Shown here piece after piece: positions 25,901 through 38,825 of a DNA stretch of 64,000 bases (position 1 is the first letter of the stretch; each line of letters starts with the position of its first letter). The position numbers and the translations under genes are program-made. The notes under the pieces were generated by a model. That model worked only from the letters and a program-made list of their open reading frames with translations, ran no database searches and was not told the DNA's origin. Location of the stretch: assembly GCF_949628265.1 (NCBI RefSeq), contig NC_088790.1:16310545-16374544 (forward strand), written 5' to 3'. Source of the DNA: Cloeon dipterum (Eukaryota > Arthropoda > Insecta > Ephemeroptera > Baetidae).

Positions 25901-28097
25901 TACCTTTTTAGTGGAACAAATCGAATTTAAATTAGATTCTGCTAAGAAATTTAATTTGAATAATTAATATAATTTTTATCAAGCACTTTCAGGGGAAAGC
26001 TCCTAAATTTCGACGGTTCATAATTCAAGAGTTATCTGCAGCTTATACTGTGGTAACAATTTTGTTTTTGATGGTAAAGTACTGCCGATAAAGCCGAAAC
26101 CATCGCTGTAGCGCAATATTATTTAACCTTTTCATCTTAAAACTGTATCCATAACCTGAAACTAGTCCGCGCAGAGCTGAGCTACTCGAGTATTTCAATC
26201 TCATTAAAATTATCTGCGTAAACGTGTGCATTCATTTATGTTTTCTGTTCTCAAAAAAGTAATATCCAGGTACAAAAATTAGCTCTTATCGTCTTGATTA
26301 TTTATTTATTTTTATATCTCCTACCTGTTGATCCATCCCCGCAAGAGCTGTTGCAGTTTCCTCCTGAGCCAGAGCTGCTGTTTTCTGCGTTCGGGCTGTT
26401 GCCGTTGTTCCCATTCGGCAGTTCTGATTTGGACAGCTTCTTTTTCTTCTCCTTTCTTTTGGTGGCTTGCTGCGGTTGTGTGAAGGGCTGGTCATTGCTT
26501 TATATCAAAAAGGTTATTTTTAGCATTCAATTGTTGTTTTAATTAATTTGGCTTCGTTCACAATTCTCGTAAAAAAATTGCATTTCGTCGGATCTGATAT
26601 TGCTTACTTTAGTGTCCGAAGATGGTTGAGGAGAAATTTTCTGGGAGACCTTAGTTAAAAATATTCTTAATGAAACAACAAACAGCAAATTCAACGATTG
26701 GAAAATGAATATTAATATATTTGCGAAAAGATTTGATCATTTTTTATGAAATGATGAAAAGCAATCAAGGGAAAATTATTTCACAGGGCTAATTCTTGCA
26801 AATAATATAAAATTGTGATTGCGAACAAAAGACTATACGCGATTAAAGTGAACACGAGCAGGGTGCAACCAAACGCCAGCACGTGTTCCAAACACGAGGC
26901 TGTCGAGAAATGTGAATTGTGGCCGTTGAATCGTTTCTGCCCTTCTTAAAAAGCAATTGATTTTAGCATTGCGAATGCTGGGGGTGTTGCAAGCGACGCG
27001 CACAATAAATCAATGCTGCGCGTGTATCAAGAATAGATTTTGGACCGGAATTATGTAAAGCGCGACGATGGAGCCGAGGGCTGCTGTGACGAAACAATTA
27101 AGGGTTGCAACAGTCCCGAAATAAACCAGAAATTTTACTCGGCGCGCCGCAAACAATGCTTTTCCAGGCTTAAATGCGTTACTCCGTGCATAATGAGACG
27201 GCAATGTCAGTTCCATCGCGCGGGTCTAATCACGTTGCGTCACCATTGCCACAATGGCTTCTATTTTTGGCGCACATACGCATTGTTTATTAGGTTAATT
27301 ATCTGGCAAACAAATTATCATGACAACTTACTTGCTGCCAACTGTGGAAGGGTGGCCGCAATAGCCGCTGGAGCCGCTCGACGTGCTGTGACGCGACTTG
27401 CTGCTCCCACTACTGCAGAATTGCAAACACAGATTCGCTTGTTACAAATAGAAATCTGAGAGAATACTAAATTAGGGAAATTTCATATTCATGCATACAA
27501 AACGTTGACTCAAACTGCAGAAAATTTTTGTGAACTGCCTTGTAGATCTGTATTTAAAATAGTCACTTCTATATTTCCATTATTAAAAATTAATGCCAGT
27601 TTTAACATTGAAAAATGAAAACAAAATAATAAAAAAAAATTAATTAAACATGCTAAATTAGATAATAACCGAATTTCCTAGATTAAAATAAAATTATTCA
27701 AATCAAGTGTTGCTGCTAGAGTCGTTTCACAAACTGACCTTTCCACTCTGTTATATAGAGCAATATAACACATTTAAATTATCCCGTTTTGTTGCGGATA
27801 TATGGTAAATACAAATCTCAAAGGCACAAAGAAAGAAGCGATATAGTAAGTGAGTAACAAGACTGCGCGTATTTCGAATGAATAATATTTTAATATTTGA
27901 TGCTTAAGAAGACGCACGTCACAGCGATTTTATTAAAATGCAATGCTGACTGCCCGGCGCAGATCAGCAAAAATATTGTGCATTTTCCGTGTTTGCAGTG
28001 CGAATATTTCGATTACATACCTCCTTTGTGATCTGCTGTTGCAACTGTTGGAGTAAGCAGAATCAGACACTTTTGTCTTCTCGTCGTTTTCTTCCAT
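18605..28097 (-). CDS. per: Period circadian clock protein
   Basis: Negative-feedback component of the circadian clock: PER partners with TIM/CRY and represses CLK:CYC. Twenty-three coding exons join in frame to 1279 aa: 28021-28097, 27332-27412, 26325-26497, 25769-25903, 25605-25714, 25354-25549, 24618-24851, 24382-24567, 23572-23726, 23400-23519, 22968-23293, 22779-22910, 22355-22600, 21403-21737, 21038-21149, 20784-20983, 20483-20724, 20327-20425, 19650-19777, 19410-19518, 19202-19324, 18765-18989, 18605-18700. N-terminus has [12 protein letters not shown]; a basic nuclear-localisation stretch [11 protein letters not shown] is at 66-76; PAS-A is at about 190-260 ([23 protein letters not shown]), PAS-B at about 336-397, then a PAC region (SSFINPWS). 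The per-short region ([36 protein letters not shown]) is in exon 11. No Thr-Gly repeat is present. C-terminus ends [12 protein letters not shown]. An acceptor about 45 bases upstream of the ATG implies a non-coding first exon. Confidence 0.96.
19931..19966. repeat. (TA)n microsatellite in a period intron
   Basis: An uninterrupted run of about 18 TA dinucleotides, followed by a few more TATATA units after a short interruption, in the intron between exons 18 and 19. Confidence 0.95.
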
Positions 28098-29146
28098 TGT
28101 GCTTTTTGGATTATATATTCTCTTTGAAGTAATCTCGATCCTCTGAAAAACCAGATACCAATTCTCGTTAATACATTTTTGTCGAAGTAGCACAAAAATA
28201 GGTTCATAATATTATATGGAGTGATTTAGAATAAGGGAGTTATTATTGAGTCGTGATTGAGGTCAACAGACAGTTATAAAACTATGTGATAAAAAAAGGA
28301 AAAATTGTATAGCTGTTGTATGAATATATGTTATTTTTGTATCAAAAACAAAACCACGCTTTTAGCTGCCTATTTTTAGCAGAAAATGACCAATTATTTT
28401 TGTAGTCTCTAAGGAGGGAAAGTTATACTATGCTTTCAAAAACAAAGAAGTCTCCAAAGGTTTATTATCCTCAAAATATATAACACTGAATGGTTTTTTC
28501 CTCTACTTTAAGTTTTGAATTGAATATATTATTATGGGGTTAAGTTGCCTTGCTAATCTGCAATAATTATATATAATAACTCATTTAACACCTAAAATTT
28601 TAATCAGAATGAAAAATTACCGAGAAACACATTATTTAGGAATTGTATGATTTACACAATAATCCATGTTAAATATGTTTTTTTAGCACTGCGGTCAATA
28701 CATATGTATATATTATCTTTATATTGGGTTCGAACAGCACTACTTCCAACGTGACTCTCAACTAGCTGCAATGTGCACAGCAGGTCAGTCGAGTTTCAAT
28801 CTTTTGAAGCCTTCTGCGCACTGTGCGTGATAATTAATAATGCGTGAGACGTGACCACAGACATGTGTCATCCCACTTATGACGACTTCTCCTCTCACTA
28901 GACAAGACAGTTGAAACCATCTTGATTAATTCAGTGTTTGCTTATTCTGCATTAACGTCAAGCAAATTGAGGAATTAGCGAAATGTAATTCCGGACATCG
29001 TAACAAAAAGCTTGAGAAAATCAGTTTGGAACTCACTACATCACGTTCTCTTTTTTAATTCTTAAATTCAAATATAAATTGGATTGTTAGAGGTCTTATT
29101 CACCTGATTTTGGAGCTGATTTAAGTTTGATATTTAAGTTTGATAG

Positions 29147-29409
29147 TGCACTTTTAATTTTTTTCTACTTTTCGTAACTGACGTACTGACTAGCGTAACT
29201 GACGCAGATTGGCCAAATTCACGGCGGCGCTTGGCGGCTGACAAAATTTTAAAAGTGAAGTTAAACAGTGCTTAACGGCCCAAAAATTCGGAGACCAATA
29301 TTTTCCCTGGCACTTTTTGATTTTTTGACTACTTGACCTGTGGCTGGCGCAGCTTGGCCAAATACACGGCGGCTGACCAAGTGACCCAAAATTTACCTGA
29401 GACCACTAA
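29147..29409. repeat. Imperfect tandem duplication in the probable period intron 1
   Basis: Two units, about 29147-29300 and 29310-29409. Both run GCACTTTT, a T-rich block, CTACTT, then GCGCAG/GACGCAG with TTGGCCAAAT and ACACGGCGG/TCACGGCGG, then GACCCAAAA/GGCCCAAAAATT and GAGACCA. The second unit lacks about 50 bases. Its GC content is higher than the surroundings. No coding frame. Confidence 0.65.
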
Positions 29410-31136
29410 TAATCATGGTTCTTGATACCGCAAGAAACTGCATTCTCACTGCAAAAACAACGCGAGGAAGAAGATAATCAAATTAAGTTGGCATTGCCAT
29501 TGTGATTTAATTGTAGTTTCAAGTTGCAATTATAAAGAACAATCGCAAAATCAGAGCTCTCCTGCATTTTTTCGGACTTTGCTGAAAGGACCGGATGTTT
29601 TTGGTCTTATACGCTAGAAACACCGATTAAAAATAAATTTTGTATTCAAATTCATGATCATTTCGAGAAGTACTGATAAGAAAGCGTCTACTTGATACCG
29701 CAGCATGTCCAATATTTTTATTTATACTTTGCTGACGAGTGGCAGTGAGTGTGTTCGTAGTTCGTATCATCGGCACGATCAACTGCGCAGTTTCTTATTT
29801 TGATCATATATGGATGCTATATCTTTGATGTATTATATAAAGCTAAAGATAAAAAGCAACCGGCAGACAAACAAACTCCTTGGTCTGAATCTGAATTGAA
29901 ATTGTAAAGTGAAGCTGAATCAGATTTTGCAAGTCACGGTATTGGGACAAATCTTTTTGAGAGAAAATTCAACTCTTCAAAAATGTTATTTGTTTCGATG
30001 CTGATGAATCGAGATAGAACCTCTGTCACGTGTCCAATTATAAAACTCGTGTTTAAAATGAAGAAATTGCTATTAATAGGTGTTAATGATTTGTTTACAC
30101 TTTGTTTCAATTTCCACCGGTCAAAGCACTTTGATAAATTGTAGCAAAATATCAGTTTTTCTAAGCTGGTTGCTAGTAGATTTTGTAAATGTTTAGCCGA
30201 AATTATTAGAGCTCATTTTACAAGCGCCCTGCAAACCGAATGCTTGTGTAAGAAAATGTCATGTAGTTTTTTTCTTTTAGTTTTTGTATTATTATCATTC
30301 ATTTGATGAAGAACAATTTTAGTCAGCTCCTAGCAACGTTGAAATAACATCAATTTTTCTATAAAAAACTTATTCCTCGCGTTTAATATGAATTGCGAAC
30401 TGAAGAAAATAATTTTTGACTCCGCAAAGATTTGACTTTGATTATAGATCGCTTTACAAAAAATTAAAAGTATATCAATACAAAGCAATCATGTGACTGA
30501 AATAGTATTTGAAATAAAGTCACGTTTCGCTCCTTTCATTAAGTAATAAATACCGACCGATAACATACAATGGCGGGTATATAAATTAATTATAATCGGG
30601 ACGTTTGTGATAGTCTGTGGCATGCGGTGAAAATAAACACGCGCGGGTATTGATGCACCAACGTGACTTCTTTTGTGAAAACGCTGCCAGATTTCGGGTG
30701 ACGGCGAGCAACAGGAGCATTAACAAAAATGAGGAATAATCATTTTTTTTATATTTCTTTCTATATATTATTTTAAGTTTTGCAATAATGACAATATTTT
30801 GGTCATATAATAAAGACAAAGTGAAAATGTGTAATTAATACCGGCTTTATAACTATAGAATTTGATATTGCTCTCTTATTATGTGGTTGGATAATTAATC
30901 AATTACCTTGTTTGCGCGGAGGGAAACTATTTTGCAATAATTGCATAACAGCGCGTCTGCAGAAAATGCTCAGTGAGAATAAGAATGTGTCTATTTAACT
31001 CTGCCCTTGCGGATAAATAAATAAAAAATGAGAAACACTGTTCACAAGCCCCCTCTATGTCTCTTAAAAATATTTAAAAATATACTGTAAAATAAAAACT
31101 CAATAATTTTTCTTCACGGTGCAAAAAAAAACAGCG

Positions 31137-31142
31137 CACGTG
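31137..31142. promoter_or_regulatory. CACGTG E-box, downstream of the probable period first exon
   Basis: Perfect palindromic E-box in GCGCACGTGCAC, inside the proposed first intron about 175 bases past the donor. CLK:CYC binds this motif in period genes of other insects; binding here is inferred. Confidence 0.55.
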
Positions 31143-31482
31143 CACTCGCAGACTTCTGCGTCGCAATATTCAATAACAGTGCCAGCAGGACCACCTCCGG
31201 CGCTGTGTAAATTTCGTCACACACCAAAACACAAAATAATCTCCGCAGATAAACACGGGTGCAGCACGCACGTACAGCGTTTACTGTCCGAGTGTACAAA
31301 ATAAAAGCAAATCTTACCTTGCCACGGCAAAGACCCTGAAAGTCAGTCTCCCTGAAGACGAGAACGAAAATGAGATGTGGCTGCACCAGCAGGCGTTCAG
31401 TCGTCCTTTCGGTTCTGCGAGTGCACGATAGCCGACTACTGCCTGTGCCAGCGCGGTCGCCGGTCCAAGTCACGTAGCGAAA

Positions 31483-31488
31483 CACGTG
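31483..31488. promoter_or_regulatory. CACGTG E-box within the probable period promoter/first exon
   Basis: Perfect CACGTG in AAACACGTGAGA, in the centre of the CpG-rich block. Confidence 0.6.
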
Positions 31489-31619
31489 AGATGGTCACGG
31501 CGGAGCAGCATACCCCGCAGGCGGCGAGGGGCCTGCCCGCGGCGCGTGCGCCTTCCGCAGCCCCCGCGACACTCAACGCGGCGGAATAAAATCATAATTG
31601 TGCCGACAAAGGACGGTCA

Positions 31620-31625
31620 CACGTG
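31620..31625. promoter_or_regulatory. CACGTG E-box upstream of the probable period first exon
   Basis: Perfect CACGTG in GTCACACGTGCC at the upstream edge of the CpG-rich block, 137 bases from the previous E-box. Confidence 0.6.
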
Positions 31626-34600
31626 CCTCCCCCCGACTGTGTGATATATTTTATGTGAAAGACCGCCACCGCGCTATCCTCCGATAATTCATCCAATTTT
31701 ACCGTGGGTGTACTCTCTGCACTGCTTCCACACAGCACAACTTTGATTATTTTAGAAGTATAGAAATATACCAGGTTAAGGCAAAACGCAGCACTCACTC
31801 ATCATCTATATATGATATGACGTTTCATAGGTGGCAGGCGGCTATATGTACAATATGACTGTACTTATTAACGGGAAATTGGTTTGGGAAGTCATGACAA
31901 TGCGTCAATTGAGGCACCAAATCAGCACGAGTCGTGCAACAATTAAAAACTTGAACTAGATCGTCAAGTTCCCCTCCGCTGTTATGAAGCCTCCTGAACA
32001 CCTGCGTAAAAACGTGCAAAACATCTTACGCTTCGACCGACCGGTGCAGCAAAAATATACAACATTTTTATCTCAGTAATAATAATAAGTTTTGCTCTTG
32101 AAACCTCTTATGGTCCTAGAAAGCGTCAATGATATAATGCCAAAAGTTTTAAACAGCATTATATTTACTACTCAAGTGTTCAATGAGAAAAATACTCGTG
32201 CCTGAAATCATATTTTTAAAATAGTTTTTTTATTTAGGACTCAGGACAAATAAAGGGTAAGGCAATATTAGATCAAGGAATTTTTTGTGGTAATTTTTTT
32301 ATTTAACGAATTTTTAGATTTTAACTTTTAGATCCGTTTATTTATTTTTTTGCAAATACGCACGGTCATTTGCCGGCAAATACTGGCAAACGTTATAATA
32401 GTCCACGATTCTCAATCGATATATTATAAATGAATAAAAACATAATTTTACTTTTTGAATTGACCTATACCAAATCGTCCTGGTCGCGGCAGAATTGCTC
32501 ACAACTTATGTAACGATAAAATAAACTCGAATTTCCCTGTTGCAAGAAAAGGGACCCATCGATTTGACATTTAAAAATGGATTGTTTGATGAGCGATGCG
32601 CATTTTTTCCGCGACCGGGACGGAAAATCTGTAACAAATAACTTTATACTAGCCCTGAAAATTTGATTTTTGGCAAACCAACATAAAAATAATATGGATA
32701 ATATGATTTCAATTTTAAAATACATTTATTTAGTTAACATGAATATTTAACTACGATTGATTTTTGTATTGCTTTGTGTTCATTTTACATATTATAAATA
32801 CAATTTCATCGCTCATTCTCAAATTCATTCTCAAATCAGAAAATTTCATCACTCGACAAAATTGACCATGACCATACTTTCATTGAATTAACTTGAATGA
32901 ATATTCAATATTCTTCACAGCCAACTTAAGTTGATTATACATTCGAGGCAATTCCAGAATAAAATGCAAACAAAAAATTGATTTAATTGGCATGACAATA
33001 TTTGTTAAAAAATCCATTTAATATCCAGACCCTAATCATCTATCTATTTATTTTACTAGAACATTAAGAAAAAAATAACTGTATTGGTTTTCCTTACTTC
33101 CCACACTAAATCTAATTTGTATAATTATTTATTAGTATTTCACACTGCATCTCAATGCATGCAGGGATCCAAGAGGAAGGAGATCGCTATCCCCAGGCGA
33201 CCACCATATAATTACATGATGTTTTATTATTGAATAGGCATTTTTGAAGTTTGAGCAAAACAACTTTGTTCGAACAGTATTACCTATTACTTAATTATTA
33301 TCAAATTGATAAAATTAAATGATCAGAAGCCAGCAATGCTAACAAAATAATATTTAACTATTCAAATATCAAGCTCATTTTAGTTCTTATAAGACCAAGT
33401 TAATAAATATATTGAAAGGAAAAATCTTGAAATGGTTGTACTTCTGCACGGAATTAATTAAAAGAATTAGCAATGTCAGATTTTTAAGGAGAAAAAAAAT
33501 GCCACGGAGTGCCCAATTTTTTACTTTGTTATTCTAAATAGTTAGAAATGTAGAACGATCGATAAATATTGAAGAATCTTAATTGTGATCAGTTTCATCT
33601 TTTTTTTAAAAAAATTTCTTGATTTTTTCAATTTTAAGATTAAATGCACGCAGCATTACTGGGCCGGCGTATTGGTATTGGTGATTCTTAATATGACTTA
33701 AATTATATTTAGACTCACTCAAGATATCCATTTCGGTTTATAGTCACTCTCCAGGAGCTGCAGACGCAGACCTTTTCATAATTCGTGTAGCAATTCCATG
33801 TTATATTTGAAGCCACTAAACTAGGAACTTTTTTAAGTGCAGATATTTTGAAATTTCAACTAAATGATGGTATATTTTTATCACAATATGAAATTGCGAT
33901 TAGAATTTATTTTCAAACTCAAAGTTATTCAGTGAATTTTAATTAATTGGCATTGCAGAAAGTTGAGTTCAGGCACGTAGCTAAAAGGTAGAAGGTTGAA
34001 ATAATACAATCATATTATTAACTAATTACCTTTCACTTTTATCAACTACAAAGGTCATTTATGTAATATGTACATCACGGGACTTTGCAGAACTATTGAT
34101 TCTTTGATGACAATAATATTGTTTTTTGTTGCAATAACTCTAAAAATTACTCTGTAACAAAAAAAGAAGGCTCCATTTTTTACTTTCTTTTAAAAAATAG
34201 CATCAACATTATTTCTCTCAATTCAATAATTGTCTCGGCAGTTACAAAGTACGTTTTTGTATGTTCTCTGGCGATTTCGCAGGGTTAGAAAGATTTTCCT
34301 CAAAACGCAGGTAAAATTCCAGACGAAACATATATTTTTGGAAAAGCCGATCAACAGGCCCCTCGATAGACCATATTACTTCCTTTAAAAGTGAATATGA
34401 GCTAGCTATAGTTTATGATACAGCATTTCACAGCCAGAGCCAGTCATCAGAGGAGCCGAATTAATTTCCCGACTCCGCCTCAACCGGAGTCAAAAACTAA
34501 TTTACCCACCAACAAAGTGGCCACCAAGTTTTCGTTATTGGACCCTAGAAAGTTTCGCACCTATACGACTATTTTACTGCAAAATCTCTAAATATAACAT

Positions 34601-34954
34601 TAAAAGGGCTACAACGTGAAAGGAAAAACTTTCGAGAGCGGCCAAGATGAAGAAAATTGGTGGTCATTCCGTATCATTTTTTTAACATCGATTTAACCAC
34701 TATTCAACAGTGTAGTGCTTCTTGAGAAAACAGTTGTGACATTGGATGTGGGTTGTCGTAAGGGCAAGTTATAAGTTCTTGGAGGGGTGCTGACCCAAAT
34801 TTTGTCCAGCAACCTATTTGTAATCAGCACTTGAAAGATTCTATTCGGTCTGGTGCGTCCAAATTGCAGACCTCCAGCAAAAGATTTGAATTTGTAAGTG
34901 CTTGTCGTGCTCATAACAACTCGATGAGAAAGCTCAGACCTTCCAGTGTTCGCA

Positions 34955-35385
34955 AAATGCCGGCTTTTTCCGGAAAATAACATGAGTCGTTAAAACCGAT
35001 TTAAAACGGTTATAGCCGGCAAATTCCATATATTATGCATAAAATGATTGTTTACATAGGACACGTTTTCCACGTTCCAGAACTCAAGGACCACTGTTTC
35101 CTGGGTACTAGCTCGGTGCCCCATCTGAAAAATTCTAACGGTGGCGTTAACTTGGGCTGTGGGGGGAAATTTTCCACAATATTGTGGCACATTTTTTAAA
35201 AAATATTTTAGCTGTCCCTAGGACACTTATTAAGCTTTAAATTGTGCTCTCCTAAAAAATTTACAAGTGCTAAAATTTAAATGAACGCCAAATTCAGATT
35301 CCCCGTAAAATTGTACCCCAGAAAACCTGTTTGCAAGATTTAATTTTACCATTTGACGGGAAAAATCCGGAAAAAGCCAGCTGAA
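34955..35385. repeat. Inverted repeat arms around a 390-base core
   Basis: GCCGGCTTTTTCCGGA at about 34962 is matched in inverse by TCCGGAAAAAGCCAGC at about 35367 (15 of 16 bases complementary). A further TGCCGGAAAATTCCG palindrome lies just right of the second arm. Might be the ends of a small foldback element; no flanking duplication was identified. Confidence 0.4.
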
Positions 35386-38300
35386 ACATGCCGGAAAATT
35401 CCGAAACCAGCCTGGCTGAAACTTGGAACACTGAGACCTTCATTCCAGGTGGATTAACTAAACAGAACCTGCATACTTCGATCTGAGGCATTTCCACCAC
35501 ATCGCACACAGTGCCACATGCTTTGATTTTTACAACAGACGTACTAAATTATATTTTTATGTAGTTTGAGTGCGACTTGTGTTTATTTTGATACTATACA
35601 TATGGCAGAGATTTTCTCTTGTACAGATACCAAAACAAAAAATTTGTGGTATCTAAAATGCGGCAAATTAAATAAAGCGTGTGGCTAGAAAATGTGAAAT
35701 AAAATGAAAATGTTCTTTTGCCTTCTTTGATGTTCGAGTTGTTCCTCAATAATTAACTGCAAAAGGTATCGCTTTCGTCATGTGAAAGCCACTTATTCAA
35801 AACGAACGCTATTGCAGTATTCATGAGTGACGTCAGAAATGCTAAATTTGTAGTGGCACGACAACAGGTGTTTATCATCCAGCTAAAGTGCCGATCGCAA
35901 TTAATTTTGCTATATTTGAAGCAACTGGGATTTGCAGATGGTTTGAAATGAGATTAAGACTTCAGGAGAACAAGTGGGGGGTGGAAAGGACTCTCTTCGC
36001 CACCGCCGAGCACCCTTGCTTGCTTTGTCGTTTCTTGAAAAATGACTGTCATATCGTTCCACACGGATTTCCTGCAAAATAAAAATGTCACGATGTAAAA
36101 ATCAGGCGATTTTTAATGCAAAAAGGTTCAATGCAACTTATTTCCTTTAAAGACCGTCTTTGACGAAATTTCTGAGCACGCCAGTCGATTCTTGAGGGTC
36201 GAATTAGGTAAAGTGGATATTTGTTCCGACCAAAAAGTCAAGACACTTAAAAATGTATACACTATGTTTCTTTTCATTTATGTTTTTATAATTATTTCTT
36301 TTTGTTTGATATAATTTGTAAATATGCGGGCAGGACTGAAGGAGCTTCACTTTTGTATCGTTGTATATAAACTAATAAATATAACTTAACTTAAAAGCGC
36401 GACGTGCGTAACACAAGTATAGCTCTTTTCAACCGCCAAAACAATATGACCCTCAAGAATGATTGTGTACTCAAAAACATCGTCCAAGACAGTCTTTAAC
36501 TCCAATAAGCAGTTGGGCAGAGCTGCAATGAGCAATAATCAAAAGGGGACCTTGCTAAAATAAAAATTCAAATTTGGCCAATTATATCTCCGAAATTTAA
36601 AGCACTCGACCACATTTTCGTGGAAAATTTCGATTCCTCTCATCGAGATCTATCCAAACGAGAATGACACTTTTTGGAGCAATTTTGATTTAAAATAAAT
36701 TGATGTAAATTTTCACCATTTAAAAACATGGTATCTTTGAAGCCACTTTTTTTAAAAAAAATGCTTTTTACTAAGATCAGTTCTGGCTTTAACTTAATCA
36801 GTATAATAGGGATTAGACTGATAGGGAACCATTATGAAGTGGATTTTCAGAGGTTTTGCAGCATCAATCCTCTTTAATATTGTTTTAGTCAGACCCATAT
36901 ATTGATCCCGGAGTTTAGATATTCTGGTGACGCGTCCGATTAGAATTGGCAAACAAACAAAACAGATACTTGTTCACGAGACTTGCTCGCCACATTTTTC
37001 ATCTTCTATGCTTCAATTATTTTATTTGGGAGGTTCTGTGAAAACAGTCAACAAACAAGAAACGTGACTAGCACGAGTGTCTTGAAATGGAGACAAACAA
37101 ACAAGAGCGCTTGAATTTTCGTCGAGGCAAGTGATATTTGAATAAGTTTGTATTGAACCAGTCAAGTTAAATAAAAGATGCAACCGATGATTGCTTTGTT
37201 TTCGTCGACCTCAGTTGTATTTTTGCATATTCCAGCGTAGGCTAAGTCTAGCTTTTCAAAAATGTAATCTACCTCAGCAGACTGAGAATGGAAGAGCGAG
37301 TTTTTTTCCGGATTATCAGCTGAAAGATGGCTTCCTAGCACGTTCCACGAATTTTGGTCACGAGGCTACTGTGTTTACGTAACTGAAAACGCGCATAAAA
37401 TGCTAACACAATTTTAACTTTTTTGTAACACGAAAACTATGCCACTTAACATAAACGTGGCATGGAAAAATGGTTGAGCAGAAAATTGTTTTATACCAAT
37501 TTAAAGTAGAAATGAATACAAAAGGATACCCATGCATCTGCGTTTTAAGACTTCAAAATTCAGAATGACACACGTTTTGAATCAACACGTTTCTGTATAT
37601 TAATGTTTTTTAAGTTTTTTCGCCGCAATTTGGTAATATAAAGCATGAACTGAATCAATTATTAGTCATAGGTAATAGTTGGATGTTTCAAACGGAGCAT
37701 ACAGGTTCTGACTCAATCTCAAATTCATTAAGATTTCGCCATGCATGCCAAAAACATAGCTTGCATTTTTCTGGAATGAGTGAAAGATTTCTTAAAACGA
37801 TTTCAAGGCGTTGACAGAGCATTTAAATGTGAGAATCTGAATAAATATATAATGCTAGAAAAAATTCCGCCAGTTTGTCAAATAGCCTACCTAATTTTTA
37901 GTGTAGAAAGAACGATTTGGCGGATTATCTCGGATAATCAACCAGAAGCTAACACTAACGTAAGTTTAAGATAAAAGTGGTAAGCAACTTATTTCATTTT
38001 AATTGATTGATCTAATTTAGCCAAAAGCTATTATATTTAAACTGTTAAGCATAAATATTGAATTCTTACATCATTAAATCACCATAAAGAATCATGTATC
38101 ACAAATTGGTATTACTAATATTAAACGTTAGATTTCTATTTGTTAACCTAAATTGACTCATTAAGGCAAAATGTGACAAATGATTAATACATTACTAGAG
38201 TTCTCAACCATTTTGCTGAAGATCAAAATAGCCAGCAGAACTGTCAAGTTCTTTTGGCAAGTAATAGGATTAGCAACCGTCAAAAGGGTGCATGGAGTTT

Positions 38301-38574
38301 TTGCTTCTTGAATTTTCATGTTTATTTGGAACTTTTACAACGATTACTCATTTATGATTCTCTGCAGCTAATAATTTGGCATTAATTTAGTTTTGAAGGT
38401 ACATTACTTCTCGTGGAGATTGCGGGTCTGAAACAGCCGCTGTACAGTACGACAGCGTACTGTTATAATTTTTCTTCTAATAGCTAATCATCCTGAAAAA
38501 ATCCACGCATAGCTTGGCCATTTGTAAATTAAAATTTCAAGGAAAAAGCTAGTTGAAGGTTTTTTGTGCTTTTT

Positions 38575-38825
38575 ATCCCTGTCCGAGGAACGGGAAGGGC
38601 GCGCACTGTGCTAGCATGAATGCTGAAACCCGGGTCCCATTAACACCGCGAACGGTTAACATGGGCGCACCAGGCCGCACAGGGACTCAGCCCACTGAAG
38701 GGCTACTTGCCTCTGCAGTCCGCACCAAGGACTTTTTAAACGTTAGAAATTTGTCCCATGTTGCCAAATCACGCATGCTGGAAAGGTGCAAATGCAAACC
38801 AGCAAGTAGCGAGTTTGCCTAGAGC
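38575..38825 (+). repeat. SINE-like dispersed repeat, copy 1
   Basis: GC-rich block in AT-rich DNA. It matches 60835-61035 in order: GGTCCCATTAACA, CCGCGAACGGTTAACATGGG, GGCCGCA, then GCTGGAAAGGT and a GCAAGTAGCGAGTTTG tail. An open frame over it is probably a by-product, since the other copies break it. Confidence 0.6.

Larger units (their letters stand above)
31318..31640 (-). promoter_or_regulatory. per: Probable period promoter and non-coding first exon
   Basis: A CpG-rich block surrounded by AT-rich sequence. On the minus strand CCGTGGCAAG|GTAAGA is a near-consensus donor, which places the end of a non-coding first exon at 31318, spliced to the acceptor near 28142 just upstream of the period ATG. 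The transcription start would lie around 31.5-31.6 kb. CACGTG E-boxes occur on both sides. The exact start site is inference. Confidence 0.6.

Noticed and set aside
34693-34983. 96-codon minus-strand frame upstream of period
   Set aside because: No splice context, homology or codon signal; overlaps an inverted repeat arm.
38553-38822. 89-codon frame with possible peptide
   Set aside because: Overlaps a repeat whose other copies break the frame; no known domain.
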